Shown: positions 50,339-58,386 of the stretch, in pieces | Position numbering within the stretch: the stretch's first letter is position 1 | Layout: every line of letters starts with the position of its first letter | Assembly: GCF_051380875.1 (NCBI RefSeq) | Contig: NZ_JBNYXW010000008.1 | Span: 219,857 to 283,856 of the forward strand | DNA length: 64,000 nt | From: Janthinobacterium sp051380875 | GTDB taxonomy: Bacteria > Pseudomonadota > Gammaproteobacteria > Burkholderiales > Burkholderiaceae_D | Reading direction: 5' to 3' | Program-made: the position numbers and the translations under genes | Notes under the pieces: model-generated | Databases searched by the model: none | What the model saw: only the letters and a program-made list of their open reading frames with translations | Told to the model about the DNA's origin: nothing

Positions 50339-50911
50339 ATGTCCCCACGCCGCCAGCAAGGCTTTACGCTCGTTGAAATCGCCATCGTCCTGGTCATCAT
50401 CGGCTTGCTGCTGGGCGGCGTGCTGAAAGGGCAAGGCTTGATCGACAGCGCCAAGGTGAAAAACATCATCCAGCAATCGAATTCGCTGACGGCCGCCGTC
50501 AACGCCTACCAGGATAAATTTCGCGCCCTGCCCGGCGACGATATCCAGGCCACCGTGCACGTGCCCGGTTCGGCCGGCAACGGCAATGGCGATGGCCAGA
50601 TCGGCGACGGCCAGCCGCGTGAATTCACGCTCGCGCCGCAGCACCTGGCGCTGGGCGGCTTCATCACCGGTTCCTACAATGGCACCTCGCAATTCATGAC
50701 CAGCGCCCAGGGCGGCGCCGTCTACCTGTACAACGACGAAGTGGGCGGACGGGCCGGCAACGGCATCCGTTTCGACAACTTGCCGGAAGGCTACGCGGAG
50801 CAGATCGACAGCAAACTCGACGATGGCGTGGCCAGCACGGGCAGTGTCCGAGCGAACGTGCCATATGGCAATACCGGTGCTATTATTGCCCGTACAGCCG
50901 TGTTTTTCTGA
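50339..50911 (+). CDS. Type IV prepilin, candidate major pilin of the second locus
   Basis: A 190-residue prepilin with very short leader MSPRRQQG and helix FTLVEIAIVLVIIGLLLGGV (Glu+5). A KGQGLIDSAKVKNIIQQSNS segment and AYQDKFRALPGDD match a common betaproteobacterial pilin type. The C-terminal half is Gly/Asn/Asp-rich without cysteines. AAGGA lies 6 nt before the ATG and a promoter candidate is just upstream. Separate expression and pilin completeness make it the likeliest main subunit, but it could also be a secretion pseudopilin. Confidence 0.85.
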   Translation: MSPRRQQGFTLVEIAIVLVIIGLLLGGVLKGQGLIDSAKVKNIIQQSNSLTAAVNAYQDKFRALPGDDIQATVHVPGSAGNGNGDGQIGDGQPREFTLAPQHLALGGFITGSYNGTSQFMTSAQGGAVYLYNDEVGGRAGNGIRFDNLPEGYAEQIDSKLDDGVASTGSVRANVPYGNTGAIIARTAVFF

Positions 50912-51031
50912 CAAGGCCATCATTGGTAATCGCCCATTTCCCGAGGCTCACTATCATGCCGCGAGCGTGCGCTTGCGCAATGTTTCCCCGCCGCATGTGC
51001 CGCACCGTCGCTCATTACTGAAAGGAACACT

Positions 51032-51397
51032 ATGTCACTGCAGCGCACATTCCTCCTCTCCCTGGCCGCAGCCGCCGCCTTGCTGGCCGGCAGCGCGCAA
51101 GCGCAATATATGGGCCCATCGGCTGGACCCGACGCGCCCAAGAGCGTGGCCGCCATCCTGAAAAACCCCATCGACGACCAGGCCGTCGTGCTGCGCGGCT
51201 ATCTGCTGCGCAAGGTGGGCAACGAAAAATACACGTTTTCCGACGGCACAGCGGAAATCCGCGTGGAAATCGACGACAAGATCTTCATGAATCGCAAGAT
51301 CGATGCCAAGACGCAGGTGGAAATCCGCGGCGAAGTGGAAAAAGACTTCATGGAAAGCCCGGAAATCGATGTCGGCGTGCTGACCATCGTCCCGTAA
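51032..51397 (+). CDS. YgiW/YdeI-family periplasmic stress-tolerance protein (OB-fold)
   Basis: A 121-residue exported protein with signal peptide (about 1-24, GSAQAQ) and one bacterial OB-fold (BOF) domain. The domain is marked by VVLRGYLLRKVGNEKYTFSD, AEIRVEIDD and VEIRGEVEKD. E. coli relatives (YgiW, YdeI) support tolerance to cationic peptides and oxidants, often under two-component control. GAAAGGA precedes the ATG. It stands alone between the pilin gene and a sensor remnant. Confidence 0.85.
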   Translation: MSLQRTFLLSLAAAAALLAGSAQAQYMGPSAGPDAPKSVAAILKNPIDDQAVVLRGYLLRKVGNEKYTFSDGTAEIRVEIDDKIFMNRKIDAKTQVEIRGEVEKDFMESPEIDVGVLTIVP

Positions 51398-51569
51398 GCG
51401 GCCCTGCCCTCCCGCCGCACCCCGGCGCGATGAGCACACAGGCCACCGGCCATCCGCGCAGCGCGGCGCCCTGTCTGTGTGCCTCGCGCCACCTTTCTTC
51501 CGCTGGAAAAACCAGGCTTGTCAGAACAATCAATTTCGTCTGGCATCTTTTCATTCAACCTCCGGCAGC

Positions 51570-51752
51570 GTGAGCGTGTCTGTCGATACATCCATTCTTG
51601 GAGCCTTCCGGGTGCAAGCTTTGCCTTCGATACGCTCAAGAATTTCATGGCTGGTACTCGCCTGTGCCATCCCGAGCGTGCTGGTGTTGCTGCTGTTGGC
51701 GCAAAGCTACACGCGCGAACGCGACCATGTCGACGTGAGTGAGACGTATTAG
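51570..51752 (+). pseudogene. N-terminal fragment of a membrane sensor protein
   Basis: About 60 codons from a GTG at 51570. IRSRISWLVLACAIPSVLVL is followed by LLLAQSYTRERDHV, the look of the first transmembrane helix and start of the periplasmic sensor of diguanylate cyclases or histidine kinases. The frame stops at 51752, one base before the convergent maoC stop, so the rest has been deleted. The 170 bp upstream back to 51398 hold nothing I can assign. Confidence 0.45.
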
Positions 51753-52208
51753 CTACGGATAACAGCGCATCAAAAACTCCGCCACGCACACGGGTTTGGT
51801 GTCGCCTTCCCTCTCCATGGTCACGGCCCAGTTCACTTGCGCGCCTTCCGGCAAGTCATCGACGGACAGGATGTCGAGCCGCGCGCGCAGGCGGCTGCCC
51901 ACGGGCACGGGCGAGGGAAAGCGCACCTTGTTCAAGCCGTAATTGATGGCCATGCGGATGCCAGCCATGTTCAATGCCCCAGCTAACATGGCCGGCAGCA
52001 AGGACAAGGTCAGGAAGCCGTGCGCCACGGTGCCGCCATATGGCGACTCGCGCGCGCAGCGTTCGGCGTCCACATGGATCCACTGATGGTCGTCGGTGGC
52101 GTCGGCGAAGGTGTCGATGCGCTGCTGGGTGATGGTCAGCCAGTCGGAGATGGCCACGTGCTGGCCCGCCAGTTGTTGAAAGCCAGCAATGCCGGCGATG
52201 TCACGCAT
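51753..52208 (-). CDS. MaoC-family (R)-enoyl-CoA hydratase, hotdog fold
   Basis: A 151-residue MaoC/hydratase-2 protein. DATDDHQWIHVD carries the catalytic Asp/His pair, and YGGTVAHGFLTLSLLP is the conserved hotdog helix. It hydrates an enoyl-CoA. I take ATG 52208 (MRDIAGIAGF), which overlaps the neighbouring MaoC gene by 8 nt; the longer frame to 52313 is overlap with that gene. It is the last gene of a four-gene acyl-CoA operon. Confidence 0.9.
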   Translation of the reverse strand: MRDIAGIAGFQQLAGQHVAISDWLTITQQRIDTFADATDDHQWIHVDAERCARESPYGGTVAHGFLTLSLLPAMLAGALNMAGIRMAINYGLNKVRFPSPVPVGSRLRARLDILSVDDLPEGAQVNWAVTMEREGDTKPVCVAEFLMRCYP

Positions 52209-52701
52209 GGCCTGGCTCCTGGGGTCGGCGGCCGAACATGCCCATGCCTTCCACTGTGGTGACCACTTCCCCATGCTGGTTGCGCACGCTCCAGACGGAA
52301 ATGACGATGCCACGGTCCGGTTTCGAACTCGAAGCGCGCACTTCCTTGACCTGGTAGGTCAGCGTCAAGGTGTCGCCCGCGCGCACGGGCTTGATCCAGC
52401 GGATGCTGTCCAGGCCGGGCGAGCCCATGCTGGACGAATGCCTGAGCAGATTGTCCACCACCAGGCGCATCATCATGCTGCAGGTGTGCCAGCCGCTGGC
52501 GATGACGCCCTTGAAGATGGTTTGCTCGGCGGCTGCATGGTCGATATGGAAGGGCTGCGGGTCAAAGTCAGTGGCGAAGGCGATGATTTCCGCCTCCGTC
52601 ACATGGCGCTGGCCCAGCGCGATTTCCTGGCCTTGCGCAAAGTCTTCGAAATACCAGTGTTTGGGTGTGCTCGGCACGATCTGCGTCAATTCTGCGGTCA
52701 T
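52201..52701 (-). CDS. Second MaoC-family dehydratase
   Basis: A 166-residue MaoC-like protein with FATDFDPQPFHIDHAAAE carrying the active-site Asp/His and GVIASGWHTCSMMMRLVVD as the hotdog helix. Two adjacent MaoC genes often form a hetero-oligomeric hydratase. It overlaps the acyl-CoA dehydrogenase upstream by ATGA and the other maoC by 8 nt. Confidence 0.88.
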   Translation of the reverse strand: MTAELTQIVPSTPKHWYFEDFAQGQEIALGQRHVTEAEIIAFATDFDPQPFHIDHAAAEQTIFKGVIASGWHTCSMMMRLVVDNLLRHSSSMGSPGLDSIRWIKPVRAGDTLTLTYQVKEVRASSSKPDRGIVISVWSVRNQHGEVVTTVEGMGMFGRRPQEPGHA

Positions 52702-53852
52702 GCGGTCTCCGTCGGAAAAAAGCCCGGTTGGGCGATAAAGCGCTCGATATGGTGTTCCACGTCGCCCAGGGTCAGGGCGATCATGGACAGGCGCTTGAAA
52801 TGGTGGGCGGCGGGCAATTCATCCGTCACGCCCATGCCGCCATGCAATTGCACGGCTTGCTGGCCGACAAAGGTGGCAGCCTGTCCCACCCGCGCCTTGG
52901 CGGCCGAGACGGTGCGGCGGCGCTCAAACACATCCTCGCTGTCGACCTTGGCGGCGGCCAGCATGGCCATCGAGCGCGCTTGCTCCAGGTGGATGAACAT
53001 GTCGGCCATGCGGTGCTGCAGGGCCTGGAACTTGCCGATGGGCGCGCCGAACTGCTGGCGCGTCTTCAGGTATTCCAGGGTGGCGGCAAAGATGGCATCC
53101 ATGGCGCCCACGGCTTCCGCGCACAGCAGGGCGGCGCCGTAGTCGGCAGCGGCGTCCAGCACGGGCCAGCCCTGCCCCGCCTGGCCGACCAGGGCGTCAT
53201 GTCCCAGCACCACTTGCACCAGGGTCACCGTGGCGGCGCGCTGGCCGTCGATGGTGCGGTAATCGCGCAGCGTGACGCCGGGCGTATCCACGGGCACGAG
53301 GAATAGCGAGATGCCATCGGTGTCATCCTGATTGGCCTGATTACCGCTGCTGCGCGCCGAGACGATCAAGGCGCCCGCCTGCGCGCCATGGATGACGACG
53401 CTTTTGATGCCGTCGAGCACGAAACCATCTCCGCTACCCGTTGCCGTGGTGGCGATATCGTGCAAGTCGTGGCGCGACTGCCGTTCGCCCAGTGCGCAGG
53501 CCAGCTTCAGGCTGCCGCCCGCTACCTGTTCCAGCACGCCATCGTGGCCGCCCGCCAGCGTCAGGAAGCGCGCGCCCAGCATGGTGGCCAGATACGGTTC
53601 GACCACCAGTCCCCGTCCCAGTTCCTGCATCACCAGCAGCATGTCGACGGCCGTGCCATCGAAGCCGCCCGCGCTGGCTGGCAGCGGCAAGGCCGTCATG
53701 CCCAGCTCGGCCAGGGTGGCCCAGGCCGCGTCAGAGGTGCCCGTGGCCGAATGAATGATCTTTTGCCGCGTCTCGAAGCGGTAATCCTTGTCGACCCAGC
53801 GCCCCAGCGCATCGGCAAATTGCTGCTGTTCCTGATTAAAATTGAAGTCCAT
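52698..53852 (-). CDS. Acyl-CoA dehydrogenase, small subunit-like
   Basis: A 384-residue acyl-CoA dehydrogenase of the FAD-dependent family (N-domain, middle beta domain, C-domain). HGGMGVTDELPAAHHFKRL is the C-terminal family signature. It is 17 bp downstream of a second dehydrogenase and coupled to the MaoC pair. Adjacent unlike dehydrogenases can form alpha2beta2 enzymes that act on bulky acyl-CoA such as steroid or branched side chains; that is an inference from layout. I could not confirm its catalytic glutamate. Confidence 0.9.
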   Translation of the reverse strand: MDFNFNQEQQQFADALGRWVDKDYRFETRQKIIHSATGTSDAAWATLAELGMTALPLPASAGGFDGTAVDMLLVMQELGRGLVVEPYLATMLGARFLTLAGGHDGVLEQVAGGSLKLACALGERQSRHDLHDIATTATGSGDGFVLDGIKSVVIHGAQAGALIVSARSSGNQANQDDTDGISLFLVPVDTPGVTLRDYRTIDGQRAATVTLVQVVLGHDALVGQAGQGWPVLDAAADYGAALLCAEAVGAMDAIFAATLEYLKTRQQFGAPIGKFQALQHRMADMFIHLEQARSMAMLAAAKVDSEDVFERRRTVSAAKARVGQAATFVGQQAVQLHGGMGVTDELPAAHHFKRLSMIALTLGDVEHHIERFIAQPGFFPTETA

Positions 53853-53869
53853 CTTGTCTCCCTCTTGCC

Positions 53870-55060
53870 TTACAGGCCCAGGATCATCTGCGTGATGATG
53901 TTTTTCTGGATTTCATTCGAGCCGCCATAGATCGATGTCTTGCGGTAATTGAAGTAATACGCGGCCAGCGGTGCAGCCAGGTCGTCGCCGCCAGCGCTGT
54001 GCTGCGCGCTGCCGTCGAGGTAGGCGGGATCGAACGGCAAGGCTTGCGGGCCGATGGCTTCCACCATCAGTTCCGTCAGCTGCTGCTGGATTTCCGAGCC
54101 GCGCACCTTCAGCATCGATGCCTGCGGCCCAGGCCCCTTGCCCTCTTCACTGATGACGCGCAAGACCGTCATTTCCAGCGCCATCAATTCGATTTCCAGG
54201 CTGGCCACCTTGGCCGCAAAGGCGGCGTCGTGCAAGAGCGGCGCGCCGCGCTTGGTTTGCTGCATGGCCAGTTGCTTGAGGAAAGTCAATTCGCGCCGGG
54301 AGCGGCCCACAGCGGCGATGCCCGTGCGCTCGTGGCCCAGCAGATACTTGGCGTAGGTCCAGCCCTTGTTTTCCTGGCCCACCAGGTTGCTGACGGGCAC
54401 GCGCACATTGTCGAAGAAGACTTCATTTACTTCATGCTCTTCGTCGAGCATGATGATGGGGCGCACGGTGATGCCCGGCGTTTTCATGTCGATCAGCAAG
54501 AAACTGATGCCTTCCTGCTTGCGCACGGTGCTATCCGTGCGCACCAGGCAAAAAATCATGTCGGCATGCTGGCCCAGGGTGGTCCAGGTTTTCTGGCCAT
54601 TGACGATGTAGTGCTCGCCGTCGCGCTCGGCCGTGGTTTTCAGGGAAGCGAGGTCGGAACCGGCGCCCGGCTCCGAATAGCCCTGGCACCACCAGTCGTC
54701 GCAGTTCAGGATGCGCGGCAGATAGTATGCTTTTTGTTCGGCATTGGCGAAGGCCATGATGACGGGCGCCACCATGTTGATGCCGAAGGGCAATATCGGC
54801 GGCGTGGCGGCGCGCGCGCACTCGTCTTCCCAGATGTGGCGCTGCACGGCCGTCCAACCCGTGCCGCCATGTTCGACGGGCCAGGCCGGCGCGGCCCAGC
54901 CTTGTTGCGCAACGATCTTGTGCCAGCGCACATAATCGTCCTTGGACAGTCGCAGATGCTGGCGCACCTTGCGCTGCAAGTCGGCCGGCAGATGGCTGTC
55001 CAGGAAAGCGCGCACGCAGTCGCGGAAGGCGTTCTCCTCGGCCGTGTAATGTAGATCCAT
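53870..55060 (-). CDS. Acyl-CoA dehydrogenase, large subunit-like
   Basis: A 396-residue acyl-CoA dehydrogenase, first gene of the operon. CQGYSEPGAGSDLASLKT is the FAD/substrate loop and YFNYRKTSIYGGSNEIQKNI is the C-terminal flavin-binding signature. ATG 55060 (MDLHYTAEENAFR) has AAGGAGA nearby; the frame to 55105 extends into leader. The 241 bp upstream (55061-55301) hold no gene I can support. Confidence 0.92.
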   Translation of the reverse strand: MDLHYTAEENAFRDCVRAFLDSHLPADLQRKVRQHLRLSKDDYVRWHKIVAQQGWAAPAWPVEHGGTGWTAVQRHIWEDECARAATPPILPFGINMVAPVIMAFANAEQKAYYLPRILNCDDWWCQGYSEPGAGSDLASLKTTAERDGEHYIVNGQKTWTTLGQHADMIFCLVRTDSTVRKQEGISFLLIDMKTPGITVRPIIMLDEEHEVNEVFFDNVRVPVSNLVGQENKGWTYAKYLLGHERTGIAAVGRSRRELTFLKQLAMQQTKRGAPLLHDAAFAAKVASLEIELMALEMTVLRVISEEGKGPGPQASMLKVRGSEIQQQLTELMVEAIGPQALPFDPAYLDGSAQHSAGGDDLAAPLAAYYFNYRKTSIYGGSNEIQKNIITQMILGL

Positions 55061-55301
55061 GTCTGTCTCCTTGTTCTTATGATATGTCGTAATGACTGCA
55101 CGCAAGGAAGCTCAGCGCACAAAAAAGCACGACCGTTCTCAAGGATTGTACAACAGAATGGGAGCGGCGCCAGGCCTTTTACACAGGCTGGCGCGGCACG
55201 GGGGAATTGACCCGAACTGGCAGGAATTAACCGGCTGCTGCCGTTGGCAGGTTACGCCCCAAAGCGGCCGGTCATCAAAGCCCTTTGAATGATTCCTGTG
55301 G

Positions 55302-55919
55302 CTACCCTGGAAAGGAGGTGAGGCCAGGAGTAGTTGAGCCACTCGGGCCAGGAGTACGTGCGACATTCATGATCCAGCACACCATGGCGAAGTAGCCGAC
55401 GAGCGCCGTCAGTTCCACCGTCCCCGGTTCCCCGAAACTGGAGGTTGCCACGGCATAGGTTTCATCACTGACGCCATGTCTTAATATTAGCTCACTCACA
55501 AAATCGACTGCGCACTCTTCGTCAGCGGGAAGACCTCGCGGACGCCGTCCAGCTGCCAGCGAATTGATTGCCTCCAAAGTCACACCCGCCTTCGTGGCCA
55601 AAGGCGCATGGGTCTGCCATTCAAACTGGTTACCCGTTTCCCTTGCAACGACACAGATGGTGAGTTCGCGGATTCTGTCCGGCAGCGTCCCGTCAAATCG
55701 TAGGGTTTCACCGATCTTCCCGATCCGTTCCATGAGTACGGGTGCCTGTAGCAACGGGACGAAGGGACCGAAGAGTGCCTTGCGCGGGCCGTTGATGATG
55801 GCGTCCGCCGCGGCCCGTTGCGCTTCGCTCATAGCATCGGCCTCGGGAATGGACAATCGCTCCGATTTTGAGCGGCCAAAACCCTGCGGGGTGCCTATGA
55901 GGTCTGGAAATGTGTACAT
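55302..55919 (-). CDS. Carboxymuconolactone decarboxylase (AhpD-like) family protein
   Basis: A 205-residue all-helical CMD-family protein. RIRELTICVVARETGNQFEW and THAPLATKAGV fit the larger CMD family, but the CxxC redox motif of AhpD is not present, so it is not a disulfide reductase. It follows the MFS gene by 9 bp and is probably cotranscribed with it. The true substrate is unknown; relatives act on gamma-carboxymuconolactone-type ring cleavage products. Its C-terminal tail (TPGPSGSTTPGL) looks non-conserved. Confidence 0.82.
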   Translation of the reverse strand: MYTFPDLIGTPQGFGRSKSERLSIPEADAMSEAQRAAADAIINGPRKALFGPFVPLLQAPVLMERIGKIGETLRFDGTLPDRIRELTICVVARETGNQFEWQTHAPLATKAGVTLEAINSLAAGRRPRGLPADEECAVDFVSELILRHGVSDETYAVATSSFGEPGTVELTALVGYFAMVCWIMNVARTPGPSGSTTPGLTSFPG

Positions 55920-55928
55920 CGATGTTCC

Positions 55929-57185
55929 TTAATGAAAATTGTGACGAAAATTGTGGCGACGTACCTCTCGCCACAGGTAGAAAGCACTCAAAAGCAAGCC
56001 TGCCGCCGACAGCTCCAACGCATAGTTCAAGGCAGTGGAGTAATCTGTGGTGAAACGGCCGATGGCAGCGGACGCGACAGGACCCATCAGTTGGCCGAAT
56101 GCGAACCCCGCAGTCATCTGCCCCAAAACCACAGTGGCATCACCTTCGGCACGAGCTCGGGCTTCCTGCATGGCAAGCATAGTGATCACCATGAAAGTAC
56201 CGCCCACCAGCAATGCCGCTATCGCAACACTGATGAGCGAGGCCCAAATGCTAGGCAGCAACACTCCGATTGCCATCAAGAAGTGAGACGCTGCCCACAC
56301 GCTCAGCTGATTGGTCCTTTGCAGCCTCCAGGAAACAAAAACGGTGGATAACGCCGCAGCCATCCCAAACAAGGGCCAAGCCCAGCCGAACACCTGGGGG
56401 TCATCCACCAACCCCCGAGCTAGCGTCGGCAGATAGGTGGCCGGCAGAATGTACCCAAATCCGAACAGGGAGTAGCAGACGATCAGGCCGCCGGTTTTGG
56501 CAGGCGGATTACGCGAGGAACTATGTGGAACTGATGTTCCTGTGCCGACAATATGGACGGGCAATCTCCGGCTTACCGCCAACGGAAATAATGCCACTAT
56601 TGACGCAAGGAAAGCTAATTTAACCCACATCTTGAGCGACGTCACTTCCGTCCCGGCGACAACGAGGCAGAACATGCCCGCTGCCGCAATGCCCAGCCCG
56701 ACCCCCGCGAACATAACCCCCGCCAGATGCGGACGACCGAAAGATGCTAGCCACCCCAGTCCCCACGCGCTGGTGGCAACCAGGGTCCAGGCGCTCATCA
56801 CTCCCGCTGCGAACCGAAGGATTGCCCAATTCGGAACGGATGAAGTCCAGCCGACGGCCGCTGTGACTACCACGGTGCTGATCAGTCCTAACGCGAGAAG
56901 AGTTGCGGACTTCACCCTTATTCGGGAAGCCACCAATGCTCCCACGAGATAGCCGAGGTAATTGCTAGCCGCGAGCAGTGCACCAGCTTCGCTGTTAAGC
57001 AGACCGTCCCGTACCATCAATGGAAAAAGTGGGGTGAAGGCAAAACGTCCCACTCCCATGGCAATGGCCAGGGAGATCATTGCAGCCGTACAAACTGTCA
57101 CGGCAACGCGCCCGGAACTGGCGCCGGGCGAAAGTTCTGGAGTGGTCATGGACGTCGAAAGTATTGGAGTTGTCATGGGCGTCAT
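55929..57185 (-). CDS. YbfB/YjiJ-family MFS transporter
   Basis: A 418-residue twelve-helix MFS protein. The start of helix 1, SLAIAMGVGRFAFTPLFPLM, and the loop NYLGYLVGALVASRIR are the YbfB/YjiJ signature. Substrates of this family are not established. It is divergent from a LysR regulator 56 bp away and upstream of the CMD gene, so these three form a small catabolic or efflux unit. ATGs at 57185, 57176 and 57149 are all possible starts. Confidence 0.88.
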   Translation of the reverse strand: MTPMTTPILSTSMTTPELSPGASSGRVAVTVCTAAMISLAIAMGVGRFAFTPLFPLMVRDGLLNSEAGALLAASNYLGYLVGALVASRIRVKSATLLALGLISTVVVTAAVGWTSSVPNWAILRFAAGVMSAWTLVATSAWGLGWLASFGRPHLAGVMFAGVGLGIAAAGMFCLVVAGTEVTSLKMWVKLAFLASIVALFPLAVSRRLPVHIVGTGTSVPHSSSRNPPAKTGGLIVCYSLFGFGYILPATYLPTLARGLVDDPQVFGWAWPLFGMAAALSTVFVSWRLQRTNQLSVWAASHFLMAIGVLLPSIWASLISVAIAALLVGGTFMVITMLAMQEARARAEGDATVVLGQMTAGFAFGQLMGPVASAAIGRFTTDYSTALNYALELSAAGLLLSAFYLWREVRRHNFRHNFH

Positions 57186-57241
57186 TAAAGCCCAGTTTTC
57201 CGTTTCTTAATAATGAATAAAATTGGACTATACTTCTCATT

Positions 57242-58153
57242 ATGAGAACTATCAATTTGGAATCCTTGGCCATCTTCCGAGCTGTCGTGGAGGAAGGGGG
57301 CGTGGTTCGGGCAGCGGAAAAACTGCACCGTGTGCCGTCGAATGTAACGACTCGTATCCGACAACTGGAGGAATACCTCGACGTACGCTTATTCCGCCGA
57401 AAGGGGCGTACGCTTGCTCTTTCGGCGGAAGGCCAGATACTCTTGAACTATTCGGTGCGGCTGCTGCGTCTGGCTGACGAAGCGGTCAATGAGTTGCGCA
57501 CTGGTAAACCTCAGGGAACGTTCCGCCTCGGCTCTCTGGAAAGCACGGCGGGAAGTCGCTTGGCGCCGATTCTTTCCCGATACCACGCCGAAAATCCCAG
57601 TGTGATCGTGGAACTCGTCACCGGGACTACGGGCGCTCTCATCAAACGGGTTACGAATTTCGAGATTGAGGCCGCTTTCGTGTCCGAGCCATTTACCGCA
57701 TCAGAACTTGAGTCGGTACCTGTCTTCCGTGAGGAGTTGGTCCTGATTACCCCCAAGGAAATCGGAGCGGTTCACACAGCCAGGGATCTTGGGGGCAGTA
57801 CGATGATCGCCTTCGCCCATGGCTGTTCTTATCGAAAGCGCCTCGAAGACTGGCTGGGTAGTGACAATGTGATGCCGGAACGCGCTCTTGAATTTGCATC
57901 ATACCAAGGCATGATTGCCTGTGTGGCCGCCGGGACCGGCTTTGCGATTGTACCCAAGTCTGTTTTGTTAGGCCTACAGGCGGCAGGAAAAGTGAATCAG
58001 CACCCTCTGCCCACACGGATTTCTACGAATCGAACCCATCTTGTATGGCGGGGCCAGCGATCTCTCGCCTTGGAAGGCCTGATCAATATGTTGAACGTCC
58101 AAGACATGCCCGACATGAAAGTTGAAGCGCTCCACACCGTTAGCTTGTCTTAG
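57242..58153 (+). CDS. LysR-family transcriptional regulator
   Basis: A 303-residue LysR protein. The N-terminal winged helix (1-60) includes LAIFRAVVEEGGVVRAAEKL and SNVTTRIRQLEEYL. The effector domain covers about 90-290. Divergence from the MFS/CMD pair across 56 bp suggests it controls them in response to their substrate. It is moderately A+T-richer than the msh region. Confidence 0.9.
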   Translation: MRTINLESLAIFRAVVEEGGVVRAAEKLHRVPSNVTTRIRQLEEYLDVRLFRRKGRTLALSAEGQILLNYSVRLLRLADEAVNELRTGKPQGTFRLGSLESTAGSRLAPILSRYHAENPSVIVELVTGTTGALIKRVTNFEIEAAFVSEPFTASELESVPVFREELVLITPKEIGAVHTARDLGGSTMIAFAHGCSYRKRLEDWLGSDNVMPERALEFASYQGMIACVAAGTGFAIVPKSVLLGLQAAGKVNQHPLPTRISTNRTHLVWRGQRSLALEGLINMLNVQDMPDMKVEALHTVSLS

Positions 58154-58386
58154 GGTGTACGCTTTGGCCAAACGGCGGAAGGTTGCTGTTCTTAACCCGA
58201 GTCTGATACTTAATGTACGGCAGACGATTTATGATCGCTCCAAACCGATTTGCAAACTTCCGGTAATGGCCGGTTGCTCGCCGTCGTCGTCAACATGTTG
58301 AAGACGTTTATGTCTATAATGCAAGATTACACATCCGCTCTCGCGGCTTGAGCCGTTGTCCGGCGAATGGCCGCTCCGGGCCGAAA

